NCBI RefSeq assembly: GCF_006065315.1
Contig: NZ_CP040749.1
Location: 4,920,001-4,984,000 of the forward strand
Length of the DNA: 64,000 nt
Source of the DNA: Aureibaculum algae
Lineage (GTDB): Bacteria; Bacteroidota; Bacteroidia; Flavobacteriales; Flavobacteriaceae
Reading direction: 5' to 3'
Below are positions 35,256 to 44,410 of this stretch, piece by piece (within the stretch, counting starts at the first letter, position 1; every line of letters begins with the position of its first letter). A program made the translations under genes and the position numbers. A model generated the notes under the pieces. It was not told where the DNA came from and did not search any database. It saw only the letters and a list, made by a program, of their open reading frames with translations.

Positions 35256-35837
35256 ATGGAAGATTTTACACTTTATTTAAAATTAGGTTTATACCATGTT
35301 TTAGATTGGCAAGCCTACGACCATATATTATTTTTAATAGCCTTAGCAGTTATTTACAATTTCACCAATTGGAAAAAAGTGCTTTGGTTAATAACCCTAT
35401 TTACCATTGGCCACACCATAACCTTATCACTTGCAGCTTATAACATTATAAGCATAAATATTGAAATAGTTGAATTTTTAATACCTGTTACCATATTTAT
35501 TACTGCTTTGGTAAATATAGTTACTCTAAAAAAGAGCAAACAAAAAAGTTCAAATATCAATTTAATATTTGCCTTTTTCTTTGGTTTAATCCATGGCTTA
35601 GGGTTTTCAAATTATTTTAAAATGTTAATGGACGATACCGAATCTAAATTATTACCCTTATTAGAATTTGCACTTGGTATTGAAATTGCTCAAGTAATTA
35701 TAGTATTGGGTATTTTAATTTTAGGTTATATTGCTCAGAACTTTTTTAGAGTTTCAAAGAGAGATTGGGTGTTAGTACTCTCTTCAATAGTAATTGGTGT
35801 GGTTATCCCGATGCTAACAGAACGCATATTTTGGTAA
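35256..35837 (+). CDS. HupE/UreJ-family membrane protein
   Basis: About 193 aa with 6-7 membrane segments. I chose ATG 35256 (MEDFTLYLKLGLYHVLDW); an in-frame TTG at 35241 would add five residues but overlaps the likely -7 box. Family features are DHILFLIALAVIY, TIGHTITLSLA with a conserved His, and FGLIHGLGFSNY with another His; these His residues are the candidate nickel ligands of HupE/UreJ transporters. No urease or hydrogenase genes are nearby, so metal and function are uncertain. Confidence 0.85.
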   Translation: MEDFTLYLKLGLYHVLDWQAYDHILFLIALAVIYNFTNWKKVLWLITLFTIGHTITLSLAAYNIISINIEIVEFLIPVTIFITALVNIVTLKKSKQKSSNINLIFAFFFGLIHGLGFSNYFKMLMDDTESKLLPLLEFALGIEIAQVIIVLGILILGYIAQNFFRVSKRDWVLVLSSIVIGVVIPMLTERIFW

Positions 35838-35901
35838 AAATTTAACAAAAAACCCATAATTTTATCGGTACTTTGCCGACTAAAATTTCGTTGAACCTAG
35901 T

Positions 35902-36324
35902 ATGACAGTAGAAAAACAACTCAAATATGATCTTGCCTATTTAAAAATGGCAAAAGAATGGGCAAAGTTATCCTATTGTAAACGCCGTCAAGTAGGAGCT
36001 TTAATTGTAAAAGGTAAAATGATTATTTCTGACGGTTATAATGGCACTCCAACTGGTTTTGAAAATATTTGTGAAGATGATGAAAATTATACCAAATGGT
36101 ATGTACTTCATGCGGAAGCTAATGCAATTTTGAAAGTTGCTTCATCAACACAAAGCTGTAAGGGAGCTACACTTTATATTACTATGTCACCATGTAAAGA
36201 ATGTAGTAAACTCATTCATCAATCAGGTATAAAAAGAGTGGTTTACGCTCAAGCCTATAAAGATAATTCTGGATTAAAATTTTTAGAAAAAGCAGGTATT
36301 GAACTTGTTTATTTAAACGAATAA
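35902..36324 (+). CDS. deoxycytidylate (dCMP) deaminase family protein
   Basis: 140 aa zinc deaminase converting dCMP to dUMP for thymidylate synthesis. Zinc/catalytic motif HAEANAIL (around residue 73) and SPCKECSKLI (around 97-106) are present. CKRRQVGALIVK and ISDGYNGTPTGFENICED match the ComEB/dCMP deaminase type rather than cytidine deaminase. It lies 64 bp after the HupE-like gene and 78 bp before the S41 protease gene. Confidence 0.9.
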   Translation: MTVEKQLKYDLAYLKMAKEWAKLSYCKRRQVGALIVKGKMIISDGYNGTPTGFENICEDDENYTKWYVLHAEANAILKVASSTQSCKGATLYITMSPCKECSKLIHQSGIKRVVYAQAYKDNSGLKFLEKAGIELVYLNE

Positions 36325-36402
36325 AAGACCAAAAACATATTACTCGTTGCATTCTTAAATGTAAATGACTAAACTTAAAAGACTTGAAACTATTTTAAAA
36401 GT

Positions 36403-37992
36403 ATGAAAAATAGCAAAATATATTATCCATTATTTTTAGCCTTGGCTGTAGCCCTAGGTATTTTTATTGGCAGTATGTTAAATTACCCTCAAAATAGCTC
36501 AGGTTTTCTATTCAATTCAAGTTCTCAAGAAGCAAAAATTAAAAGGTTAATAAACTACATTCAATATGACTATGTTGATAAAGTAGATACCGATAGTCTT
36601 TTAGATGGAACCATTAGAAACATCTTAGATAAATTAGATCCGCATTCTGTATATATCCCTGCAAGTGAACATGATGCTATTGCCGAAACTATGAATGGTG
36701 AATTTGTAGGTGTAGGTATTCGCTTTTTTATGAGAAATGATTCTTTAACCGTGAGCAATGTTGTAAAAGATGGGCCAAGTGATAGAGCAGGAATTGAAGC
36801 TGGTGATAGAATTTTAATCGCTGACAATGACACTTTATACGGTAAGCTTTTAGAAAGTGATTACATTATAAAAAAATTGAAAGGCGAAGCAAATACAAAA
36901 GTTAAAATTAAAGTGTACAGAAAGTACAAAGACACTTTATTAAATTTTACATTGAAAAGAGGTACTATTCCTTTAGAGAGTATTCCTAGTTATTATATGC
37001 TAACTGATACACTCGGTTATATTAAAATTGACAAATTTGCAAATACTACTTATGATGAATTTAAAACTGCAATGAATACGTTGCAGAAAAAAAACATGAA
37101 AAGGTTAGTATTAGATCTAAGAGGAAACCCTGGTGGCTATTTGACAATTGCAACACAAATTATTGATGAATTTTTAGGAAAAGATAAGCTCATTGTTTTT
37201 ACAAAAAATAAAGGAGGTCAAATCGATAAAAGTTTTGCTACGGCAAAAGGTGATTTTGAAAATGGTCAAGTGTATGTTCTCATTGATGAATCTTCTGCAT
37301 CTGCAAGTGAAATAGTTGCTGGAGCCTTACAGGATAATGACAAAGGCGTAATTGTTGGTCGTCGTTCTTTTGGTAAAGGTTTAGTGCAACAAGAAATGGA
37401 ATTAGGGGATGGTTCTGCGGTTAGATTAACGGTTTCGCGTTATTATACACCAACAGGCCGATCTATTCAAAAACCCTATAACAGTGAAAGTGGTGCTAGT
37501 TATTATAATGACCGATTAGAAAGATATAATAATGGCGAATTGACGAATGGTGATAGTATTAAAGTTGTTGATTCTTTAAAGTTTATTACTCCCAAAGGTA
37601 AAAGTGTTTATGGTGGTGGTGGTATTGTACCTGACGTTTTTGTGAGTATAGATACTACAGCCTATTTTGGAAGATTTCATTTTAGAGCCATTCAAGATTT
37701 TGTTTTTGAATATTTAGATAATCATCGTGAAGCTACAAAAGATTGGGAGGTAACCAATTTTAAACAAAATTTTGATAGTGATAGCGAAATTTTAAAAGAA
37801 TACCTTTCCTTATTTGATGATCAAAGTAAATTAGCCGCTGAAAGTATTCCTTATATTAAATTATATTTAAAAGCTCTTTTTGCTCGTAGCCTCTACGATG
37901 AAAATGTATTTTATCAGGTAATGAATGAAAATGATGAAATGCTAAAAAAAGTAAAGGAATTGGAAATGAATATCGATTATATTAAGCCATAG
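36403..37992 (+). CDS. S41 family C-terminal processing peptidase (CtpA/Prc-like)
   Basis: 529 aa. The N-terminal signal anchor (about 7-26) places the protein in the periplasm. A PDZ domain covers ~95-175 (FVGVGIRFF, GDRILIADN), and the S41 core contains LDLRGNPGGYL. The catalytic dyad is Ser300 in DESSASASEIV and Lys325 in SFGKGLVQ, 25 residues apart as in Prc. It cleaves the C-termini of envelope proteins. A C-terminal ~100-residue helical extension is common in Bacteroidota homologues. The gene ends 11 bp from the convergent flavoprotein gene. Confidence 0.94.
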   Translation: MKNSKIYYPLFLALAVALGIFIGSMLNYPQNSSGFLFNSSSQEAKIKRLINYIQYDYVDKVDTDSLLDGTIRNILDKLDPHSVYIPASEHDAIAETMNGEFVGVGIRFFMRNDSLTVSNVVKDGPSDRAGIEAGDRILIADNDTLYGKLLESDYIIKKLKGEANTKVKIKVYRKYKDTLLNFTLKRGTIPLESIPSYYMLTDTLGYIKIDKFANTTYDEFKTAMNTLQKKNMKRLVLDLRGNPGGYLTIATQIIDEFLGKDKLIVFTKNKGGQIDKSFATAKGDFENGQVYVLIDESSASASEIVAGALQDNDKGVIVGRRSFGKGLVQQEMELGDGSAVRLTVSRYYTPTGRSIQKPYNSESGASYYNDRLERYNNGELTNGDSIKVVDSLKFITPKGKSVYGGGGIVPDVFVSIDTTAYFGRFHFRAIQDFVFEYLDNHREATKDWEVTNFKQNFDSDSEILKEYLSLFDDQSKLAAESIPYIKLYLKALFARSLYDENVFYQVMNENDEMLKKVKELEMNIDYIKP

Positions 37993-38003
37993 TAGCATAA
38001 TAA

Positions 38004-38612
38004 TTAAACCTTATCATGCACTTTGGTATGTTCACCACCGTTCCATTGCGTTAAAATATCAGTTGCAACTGAGGCTCCACTGCCACAGGCAATAGCAAAT
38101 TGACTTCGCCATCCCGCCAACGTACCAGCAACATAAATACCATCAACAACTAGGTGATCATCATTTTTAAGCTGAATGCGATTTTTTTCAGGTTTGGCTT
38201 TTTTATGAGGCTCTACAAATTGTTCTAATCCTTTTATAAAAAAAGTATTGGTATAACCTACAGCAATAACAATTTCTTTAGCCTGAAATACAGACTTATT
38301 GGTAATCACTTCAAAACCATTCGGTAACCGCTGTACCTCTATTACCTTTTCATCATCAATTTGACTAATGTTTGGATATAATTTAGAAAGTTGATTTTTA
38401 CCATTTTCTAGAATGCTTTCACCTGTTGTACCGGGATCCAATCCCAAAACATTATTAAACAAGGCATCTTGCAAGTGTGATGCCTTTTGATGCATTATAA
38501 TTCCAACTTTTTTATCCTTTGCAAAGGCCTTGTCTTTTGCTGAACCTAAAATCAATGCACAAGACATACCTGCAGCACCACCTCCAACAATAAGCACATC
38601 AAATGTTTTCAT
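38004..38612 (-). CDS. small FAD-dependent oxidoreductase (thioredoxin reductase-like, truncated type)
   Basis: 202 aa. It has the FAD-binding dinucleotide motif GGGAAGMSCALILG (residues 10-23), then NPV-like INVLGLDPGT region NNVLGLDPGTTGESIL, and the closing FAD motif GIYVAGTLAGWRSQ (about 168-181). The central NADPH-binding domain and CxxC of thioredoxin reductases are missing, so reduction must come from another partner or the protein is not a classical reductase. No frame break is seen; the short form looks genuine. A TAATTTTG -7 box lies 32 nt upstream. Confidence 0.8.
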   Translation of the reverse strand: MKTFDVLIVGGGAAGMSCALILGSAKDKAFAKDKKVGIIMHQKASHLQDALFNNVLGLDPGTTGESILENGKNQLSKLYPNISQIDDEKVIEVQRLPNGFEVITNKSVFQAKEIVIAVGYTNTFFIKGLEQFVEPHKKAKPEKNRIQLKNDDHLVVDGIYVAGTLAGWRSQFAIACGSGASVATDILTQWNGGEHTKVHDKV

Positions 38613-38644
38613 TCTGTTATTCGTTAAGTTATTTTTTCAAACCA

Positions 38645-38652
38645 CAAAATTA
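38645..38652 (-). promoter_or_regulatory. -7 box (TAATTTTG) for the small flavoprotein gene
   Basis: Perfect TAnnTTTG on the minus strand, 32 nt before the ATG; no convincing -33 box. Confidence 0.4.
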
Positions 38653-38695
38653 CATCAAAAACCCTTACTTACAGTATTGGGTTGAAGTCAGCATT

Positions 38696-39274
38696 TTATT
38701 GGATAAATAATCCCTGAATATTGGCTGCAAATAACTTTACAGCAATTGCCAATAGAATTACGCCAAAAACTTTTCTAATTACATCAATTCCCCCTTTACC
38801 TAATAAACCTTCAATTTTTTTAGAAAGCTTTAGTACTATATAAACAAAAATAGTATTGATTATAATTGCTATTACAATACTAATGGTTTGATATTCTGAA
38901 CTCAAAGAAAGTATCGTTGTCATTGTACCTGCACCTGCAATTAAAGGAAATGCCAAGGGTACAACACTAGCAGTTTCAGGAGCGTCATGTTTATACAATT
39001 CAATACCTAATACCATCTCGAGAGCTAAAAAGAAGATAACAAATGCACCTGCTACCGCAAATGAATTTACATCAACACCAATTAACTTTAAAATTTCTTC
39101 TCCAACAAATAGAAAAGCGATCATTATAACTACTGCCACAAGCGATGCTTTTTCAGACTGTATATGACCTACCTTTTGACGCAAATCTATAATAATTGGG
39201 ATACTCCCAATAATATCTATAACAGCAAATAACACCATAGTTGCTGTTAATATTTCTTTATAATCTAACTGCAT
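38696..39274 (-). CDS. MarC family integral membrane protein
   Basis: 192 aa with six membrane segments. Family features are DIIGSIPIIIDL near residue 20 and SVVPLAFPLIAGAGTMTT, the typical MarC PLAxPLxAGPG-like loop. MarC proteins resemble secondary transporters, but their substrates are unknown; the old link to multiple antibiotic resistance is not supported. It is divergent from the DUF3109 gene, with a -7 box for each gene in the 122-bp gap. Confidence 0.9.
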   Translation of the reverse strand: MQLDYKEILTATMVLFAVIDIIGSIPIIIDLRQKVGHIQSEKASLVAVVIMIAFLFVGEEILKLIGVDVNSFAVAGAFVIFFLALEMVLGIELYKHDAPETASVVPLAFPLIAGAGTMTTILSLSSEYQTISIVIAIIINTIFVYIVLKLSKKIEGLLGKGGIDVIRKVFGVILLAIAVKLFAANIQGLFIQ

Positions 39275-39297
39275 ATTCTCTATTCTTAAATTTTCGG

Positions 39298-39305
39298 CAA
39301 AAGTA
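39298..39305 (-). promoter_or_regulatory. -7 box (TACTTTTG) for marC-family gene
   Basis: Perfect TAnnTTTG on the minus strand, 23 nt before the start codon; it mirrors an identical box on the other strand at 39365-39372. Confidence 0.5.
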
Positions 39306-39364
39306 TATATATAAAAGGATTAAACTAGCAAAATAGAAATAATATTTTTATGCATAATTATATG

Positions 39365-39372
39365 TACTTTTG
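39365..39372 (+). promoter_or_regulatory. -7 box (TACTTTTG) for DUF3109 gene
   Basis: Perfect TAnnTTTG, 24 nt before the ATG at 39397, facing the divergent marC-family promoter. Confidence 0.5.
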
Positions 39373-39396
39373 CTCCAATAATTTTAAAAAAAACCG

Positions 39397-39966
39397 ATGT
39401 TTCAATTAGGTAAAACTATAGTTTCAGAAGAAATTATTGAAAATGATTTTGTCTGTAACCTTTCCGCATGTAAAGGTGCTTGTTGTGTTGATGGAGAAGC
39501 AGGAGCACCATTAGAAGAAGAAGAGTTAAAAATATTAATGGATATTTACCCAAAAGTAAAACCATACTTAACTAAAGAAGGTATTGAGGCAATTGAAGAC
39601 CAAGGGTTATTTATTACTTCTGAGGGCGAATATGAAACACCATTAATTCCTAGTGATGATAGCTGCGTGTACATCAATTATGATGAAAAAGGCATTGCAC
39701 AATGTGGTATAGAAGAGGCCTATAACCAAGGAGATATTGCTTGGAAAAAACCAATTTCTTGCCATTTATATCCCGTTAGAGTAAAAGATTATTCAGAATT
39801 TGCTGCGGTAAATTATCATAAATGGGAAATTTGTGATGATGCTTGTTCCTTAGGTAAAGAATTACAAGTGCCTGTTTATAAATTTGTTAAACAAGCATTA
39901 ATCCGAAAGTTTGGTGAAGATTGGTATGAAGAACTAGAAAAAGTTGCTGAAAAAATGAAGCGGTAA
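39397..39966 (+). CDS. DUF3109 family protein (cysteine-rich)
   Basis: 189 aa cytoplasmic protein. The N-terminal CNLSACKGACCVDGEAGAPL motif and further Cys residues (SCVYI, QCGIEEAY, SCHLYPVRV, EICDDACSLG) define the DUF3109 family, possibly binding an iron-sulfur cluster or zinc. Function is not known. Its stop codon (39964-39966) touches the stop of the convergent histidine kinase gene (39967), leaving no room for a terminator. Confidence 0.9.
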   Translation: MFQLGKTIVSEEIIENDFVCNLSACKGACCVDGEAGAPLEEEELKILMDIYPKVKPYLTKEGIEAIEDQGLFITSEGEYETPLIPSDDSCVYINYDEKGIAQCGIEEAYNQGDIAWKKPISCHLYPVRVKDYSEFAAVNYHKWEICDDACSLGKELQVPVYKFVKQALIRKFGEDWYEELEKVAEKMKR

Positions 39967-41466
39967 TTAATGCAATGGTAGTTTAATTTCAACCTTTGTC
40001 CCTTTTGGTTTCTTTTTTCCATCCGTTAAATCGGTAAAAGTGATTGAATAATCGTTTTGATATTCTTTTGCAAAATTACTGAGTCGTTCTTCGGTAAGTT
40101 TTATACCAACCGAGGTTGTTTTGTGTATTTTTCGGCTATTTATTTCTGCAGACTTTTTACGACCTATTCCATTGTCCGTTATGGTTATACTTAGATGAAA
40201 TTCATCATCTTTATTGACTTTTATTTTCAAAATTTTCTTTTCTTTAATAGATGCTAAGCCATGCCAAATGGCGTTTTCTAAAAAAGGCTGTAAAATAAGT
40301 GATGGTATTTTTATAGTGTTAAGGTTTAATGATTGATCAATGACAACCTCAAACTCAATCTCATTATTAAACCTGATATTTTCAATGTTTATATATAATT
40401 GCATGGTTTCAATTTCATCGGCGAGTGAAATTTCTTTTTCTTGCGAGGCATTTAATATTTTCCTGATGAGTTTAGAAAATTTATTAAGATAATAAACAGC
40501 ATTCTCCTTTTCATTATTTATAATGTAGAGTTTAATAGAATTTAAAGAGTTAAAGATAAAATGTGGATTCATTTGACTCCGTAAAGAGGTTATTTTTAGT
40601 TCGGCGAGCTCTTTGTCATATTTTTCTTTTAATTTTTGTATTTTTTCAGTTTTTGCTTGTAGACTTAGAGAAGCCAAATTTTCTTCTAATTGTAAATGTA
40701 TGGTATCTTTTAGCTTTTCATTTTCTTGAAGTTGGCTTATCAATGTTGCCTGAGATTTATTTTTATCTTCTAAAATTAATTTCTGTTTATGTCCCAATCC
40801 TAGAGAGAATAATATATTTTCCAAAATAACTCCAAAATAAAAAATAGTAAAGCTTAGCTCATTACTTCCTGGTATCAAATCAAACATATCGATTAATGTT
40901 GCTCCCATTGACGAAAGAAACAAAAATAGCGAACCAACTATAATGTAGTACCTAAAAGGGTTATCCATCTTAAAAAGCAGCATATAAGCTCTTATGGAAA
41001 GGATATTCATGTAAATAAGAAAAAATATATTTCCTTTGGTGATAAATTCAACATTGCCTGTTATACGATATAAAATTTCGAATCCAATGGTTATAAAAAA
41101 AATGATGTAAATTCCTCGAAATATAATGCGATACCATTTTAAGGAAAATGCTTTTAAATCTAAAAAAGTAAAAGCAAAAATAAAATACAACATGTTATAG
41201 GTCCAAACCAAATTAACATCCAGGGCATTTAAAATGCCAACAAAAGGCTTGACTAAAATAGAAACAAACCCATCAGTTGATTCATTTAAGTGACTTAAAA
41301 AAATTAAGAAAGTGTACCCACAATAATATAAATAGGACTTGTCTTTGTGTTGAAAATATAATAAGAAATGATAAATGGAGAGCATAAATAAAATGCCCAG
41401 CACAAAATAGAGTATACCATTTTCATTAGGATACTCAAATATATATTTTATTGATTCTTTATCCAC
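39967..41466 (-). CDS. LytS/YehU-type sensor histidine kinase
   Basis: 499 aa. The N-terminal half (about 15-235) has 7 membrane segments like 7TM sensor modules. A coiled coil (about 235-285) leads to the His_kinase domain with the phospho-acceptor His in LRSQMNPHFIFNSLNS (around residue 300). A HATPase domain follows, with LQPFLENAIWHGL (N-box) and ITDNGIGRKKS (G-box). It phosphorylates the LytTR response regulator encoded 9 bp upstream in the same operon. The signal is unknown; the membrane sensor domain suggests a small or lipophilic ligand or envelope state. Confidence 0.93.
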   Translation of the reverse strand: MDKESIKYIFEYPNENGILYFVLGILFMLSIYHFLLYFQHKDKSYLYYCGYTFLIFLSHLNESTDGFVSILVKPFVGILNALDVNLVWTYNMLYFIFAFTFLDLKAFSLKWYRIIFRGIYIIFFITIGFEILYRITGNVEFITKGNIFFLIYMNILSIRAYMLLFKMDNPFRYYIIVGSLFLFLSSMGATLIDMFDLIPGSNELSFTIFYFGVILENILFSLGLGHKQKLILEDKNKSQATLISQLQENEKLKDTIHLQLEENLASLSLQAKTEKIQKLKEKYDKELAELKITSLRSQMNPHFIFNSLNSIKLYIINNEKENAVYYLNKFSKLIRKILNASQEKEISLADEIETMQLYINIENIRFNNEIEFEVVIDQSLNLNTIKIPSLILQPFLENAIWHGLASIKEKKILKIKVNKDDEFHLSITITDNGIGRKKSAEINSRKIHKTTSVGIKLTEERLSNFAKEYQNDYSITFTDLTDGKKKPKGTKVEIKLPLH

Positions 41467-41475
41467 TTCATAAGA

Positions 41476-42219
41476 CTAAATGGTTAAAACTTTAAGTAAT
41501 GCATTTTTTTTAGAACGAGAAATTGGAATAGACACCCCGTTTTCTAATACTAAATATTGCCCATCACTTTTTATAAATTCTTTAATGAAGTTTATATTTA
41601 CCAAATAGGAATTATGAACTCTAAAAAAAACGTCATGATTAATTATAGCTTCTACTTCTTTAATTTTTTTTGACAGAATTTCTTTTTTACCATCTTTGAA
41701 ATAAATTTCACAATAATTACCATCAGATTTACAATAAATAATATCATCAATACCCACAAAAATGGTCTTACCTGCCAATGGTATTTGAATTTTATTAAAA
41801 CTACTTTTCTGATTAATATTGGCTAATACTTTTTTCAATTCTGTACCTAATAAGTTCCTTTCTTTATTATGTTTAATTTTTGCTACAGAATTTAAGAGAT
41901 CATCAGTGTCAATTGGTTTTAACAAATAATCTATAGCACTTTCTTTAAAAGCACGGATTGCATAATTATCAAAGGCAGTGGTAATAAGCAAATCAAACCC
42001 TCGGTACTTAAGATTGTTAAGCAATTGGAAACCATCCATTTCAGGCATTTCAATATCCAAAAAAACACAATCAGGTTTAAGGTAATTTATGGCAGAAATA
42101 GCCTCTATGGGATCCGTAAATGTTTCACATACTTCTATGCCTTTACAAAAATTTTCAATCTCCCATTGTAGGCTTTTAATAGCACTAAGTTCATCATCTA
42201 CAATTATAGCTTTTATCAT
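41476..42219 (-). CDS. LytTR-family response regulator
   Basis: 247 aa. The receiver domain (1-~115) has acidic pocket VDDE (8-9 Asp), phospho-acceptor D55 in FLDIEMPEMDG, and Lys in YLLKPID. The LytTR DNA-binding domain (~145-245) has FNKIQIPLAG, YCKSDGNYCEIYF, FFRVHNSYLVNINFIKEF and ISRSKKN. It is transcribed before its kinase. It faces a divergent run of secreted-protein genes starting at 42473; the 253-bp gap between them holds an inverted repeat that could be its operator. A TATATTTA -7-like box lies at 42239-42246. Confidence 0.93.
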   Translation of the reverse strand: MIKAIIVDDELSAIKSLQWEIENFCKGIEVCETFTDPIEAISAINYLKPDCVFLDIEMPEMDGFQLLNNLKYRGFDLLITTAFDNYAIRAFKESAIDYLLKPIDTDDLLNSVAKIKHNKERNLLGTELKKVLANINQKSSFNKIQIPLAGKTIFVGIDDIIYCKSDGNYCEIYFKDGKKEILSKKIKEVEAIINHDVFFRVHNSYLVNINFIKEFIKSDGQYLVLENGVSIPISRSKKNALLKVLTI

Positions 42220-42325
42220 TTGAGGTTGATTTTATGCTTAAATATAATCGACTTTCATATGTATTTATTTTTAATATACATATTTGGTTCTTTTCAAAGT
42301 ATAATTGGTATAAAAACCTTCATCA

Positions 42326-42339
42326 ATGGTAAATACCAT
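42326..42339. promoter_or_regulatory. palindrome ATGGTA-AA-TACCAT, candidate operator
   Basis: Perfect 6-bp inverted repeat with a 2-nt centre, in the gap between the LytTR regulator and the divergent secreted-protein cluster. Another GGTA occurs just before it. Whether the LytTR protein binds it is untested; LytTR sites are more often direct repeats. Confidence 0.35.
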
Positions 42340-42440
42340 CACAATGGCCTTCATATCCGAAATTTACAAAATTATACTCCAATTGCACAAAAATAACTAC
42401 TCACCGTACAATTTTTCTCAATTTTGATATTGTGAGTGTA

Positions 42441-42448
42441 TACTTTTG
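42441..42448 (+). promoter_or_regulatory. -7 box (TACTTTTG) for the DUF4412 gene cluster
   Basis: Perfect TAnnTTTG, 24 nt before the ATG at 42473. A TTTG lies only 14 nt upstream of it, closer than usual, so the -33 contact may be weak and an activator may be needed. Confidence 0.5.
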
Positions 42449-42472
42449 AGCTAACAAACAAAAATAATTAAT

Positions 42473-43279
42473 ATGAAAACACTTAGCACAACAAGTCTCT
42501 TCCTTCTCTTTTTTTTAGTATGCCCCAATATAGAAGCACAATTTTTTAAAAATCTTACAAAGAGGGTAGAGCAAAAAGTAGAAAACACCGTAATAGATAA
42601 AACGGCCAATAAAGCTGCCGAAAAGGCATCCAAATCCATGGACAAAGTTTTTGAAATCAATCCCTTTGAAGGCGGAAAAGAAAAAGCAGATCCGAATTTG
42701 GTTGCTAATTCTTATGATTTCACTTGGAAATATTCAATGAAAATGTCTACTGAAAAAGGTGACATGACCTTTGACTATTACCTGAAGCCCGATGCGACCT
42801 ATTTCGGATTTACTTCTGCTACAATGCAAAATATGTTTACAATTATGGACAATAGTAATAACGTAACCGTCATGTTTATGGAGTCTAAAGGCAATAAAAT
42901 CGGTATGGTAACTTCCATGAACGTTGATTTAGACATAGACCAAGCTAAAGATGAATCTGCAAAATACACTTTTGAACAACTACCTGATAAAACAATAAAT
43001 GGTTATCACTGCAAAGGGGTAAAAGCGTACAATGATGAGCATGAAATGGTCATGTACCTTACAAACGACACCGAAGTAAGTTTTGACAACATATATAAAA
43101 CCGGCAAAACTAAAGTACCAGTGCAACTTAAGGATTATTTCAAACCTGATGATAAAATTCTAATGATCAGAATGGACATGAACAATCTAAAAAACAAAAA
43201 AGAAAGTGCAACAATGGAATGTATTGGCCTGGAAAAAGTATCTAAAACAATTAAAAAATCAGATTATAAATTTATGTAA
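42473..43279 (+). CDS. DUF4412-type secreted protein
   Basis: 268 aa with signal peptide (1-23, ending NIEAQ). A Lys/Ala-rich helix (about 25-60, VIDKTANKAAEKASKSMDKV) precedes a beta-rich domain that resembles DUF4412, a family of stress- or starvation-related secreted proteins. Function is unknown. It is the first gene of a run of secreted and small membrane proteins that extends to 49557 without a clear terminator, and it diverges from the LytTR regulator. Confidence 0.8.
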   Translation: MKTLSTTSLFLLFFLVCPNIEAQFFKNLTKRVEQKVENTVIDKTANKAAEKASKSMDKVFEINPFEGGKEKADPNLVANSYDFTWKYSMKMSTEKGDMTFDYYLKPDATYFGFTSATMQNMFTIMDNSNNVTVMFMESKGNKIGMVTSMNVDLDIDQAKDESAKYTFEQLPDKTINGYHCKGVKAYNDEHEMVMYLTNDTEVSFDNIYKTGKTKVPVQLKDYFKPDDKILMIRMDMNNLKNKKESATMECIGLEKVSKTIKKSDYKFM

Positions 43280-43408
43280 ACCACAAACCATTCCGCTCTA
43301 TTGTGTAATTGGTTTTAGTATTCATTTGCTCTACCAATTTTCCAAAAAAAACCAAAACAACAGAGGATTATTTATAAAAACTGAATTGCAACTAAAAAAT
43401 TAATAACT

Positions 43409-43795
43409 ATGAAAAATTTAAAAAAAAGCAAACATCAAACAAAGGGCAATCACTATTTCGTCAATAGAATTCTACTTTTAACAATTGCCTTATTTACAAC
43501 AATTTTAGTATTTAACGCATGTAGTAAAGATGACATCTTAAATCCAACCGGAAATTGTGGTAATTCTTCTTGGGCAGAACAAGTAGAAAAAGAAATAACA
43601 GCTTGGAGCAATGCTGCAACGGCATACAGCCAAGACCCAACAACGACAAATTGTAATAATTACAAAAGTGCTGGAAAAAATTACTTAGATGCCCTAGAGG
43701 ATATAAAAAATTGTGTTCCTAGTGCAAGCTCCAACGATTTTAAAAAAGCTATCGAAGACGCTAAAAATGAATTGGACGCAATGAATTGTCAATAA
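43409..43795 (+). CDS. small lipoprotein, unknown function
   Basis: 128 aa. A long basic N-terminus (MKNLKKSKHQTKGNHYFVNR) leads a hydrophobic stretch ending in the lipobox LVFNAC (Cys at about 43), so it is a lipoprotein. The mature part is helical with four Cys (GNCGNSSW, TNCNNYKSAGKNYLDAL, KNCVPSAS, AMNCQ) that probably pair. It is 129 bp after the DUF4412 gene and 27 bp before the DUF4870-like gene. Confidence 0.75.
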   Translation: MKNLKKSKHQTKGNHYFVNRILLLTIALFTTILVFNACSKDDILNPTGNCGNSSWAEQVEKEITAWSNAATAYSQDPTTTNCNNYKSAGKNYLDALEDIKNCVPSASSNDFKKAIEDAKNELDAMNCQ

Positions 43796-43822
43796 TAAGT
43801 AATAACTAACAAACAGAACACC

Positions 43823-44167
43823 ATGGACTCTATTGAAAACAAACCAGTAGCTGTGAACGAAGGTAAGAACATAGCAATTATAGCCTATTTTACTATTATC
43901 GGGTTAATTATCGCCTTTGTAATGAACAATGAAAAGAAAAATACTTTTGCAAACTACCACATCAAGCAGTCCTTAGGTTTGGCGTTAACGGGTTTTGCAT
44001 TGGGAATGATTGGTATGATTCCTATTTTAGGATGGATCGTCTCCTTTTTTGGCATTTTTATTATTCTGTTCATGTGGATAATGGGATTAATGAATGCGAT
44101 AAATGGCAATGAAAAGCCAGTACCTCTTTTAGGGGAAAAATATTTAGAATGGCTTAAAAATTTATAA
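43823..44167 (+). CDS. DUF4870/Tic20-like small membrane protein
   Basis: 114 aa with three to four membrane segments (IAIIAYFTIIGLIIAFVM, then LGLALTGFALGMIGMI, ILGWIVSFFGIFIILFMW). The NYHIKQSLGLAL segment between the first two is a strong family signature. Members are small inner-membrane proteins of unknown role. It is 27 bp after the small lipoprotein gene, in the same run. Confidence 0.82.
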   Translation: MDSIENKPVAVNEGKNIAIIAYFTIIGLIIAFVMNNEKKNTFANYHIKQSLGLALTGFALGMIGMIPILGWIVSFFGIFIILFMWIMGLMNAINGNEKPVPLLGEKYLEWLKNL

Positions 44168-44183
44168 AATTAATTACAAAAAC

Positions 44184-44303
44184 ATGAACCATTTTATAAA
44201 ACAAATGAAGTATACCACAAAAGCAGGAGCTTTTGCACTATTATTAATAAGCACAATTGCTTGTGATAAGAACAACGACCCCAATATCAATAAGAGAGGT
44301 TAA
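44184..44303 (+). CDS. very short lipoprotein ORF, possibly truncated
   Basis: 39 aa. The N-terminus MNHFIKQMKYTTKAGAF leads a hydrophobic stretch and lipobox LLISTIAC (Cys at about 28), after which only KNNDPNINKRG remains before TAA. It starts 16 bp after the DUF4870-like gene. The abrupt end, and coding-like sequence in another frame just downstream (44322-44415, ...VKISDFFLEEKSRAIYIVNR...), suggest a lipoprotein gene broken by frameshift. A true mini-lipoprotein is the alternative. Confidence 0.5.
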   Translation: MNHFIKQMKYTTKAGAFALLLISTIACDKNNDPNINKRG

Positions 44304-44410
44304 TGCCTAAATTATAAACAGAAATTTAAAAACAGTAAAAATAAGTGACTTTTTTTTGGAAGAAAAAAGCAGAGCCATATATATAGTAAATAGAAACAAT
44401 TTAAAATCAT

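Noticed and set aside
43206..43403. 65-aa plus-strand ORF overlapping the end of the DUF4412 gene
   Set aside because: It begins inside the coding region in another frame and has no signal peptide or recognisable feature; it ends just before the next lipoprotein gene by chance.
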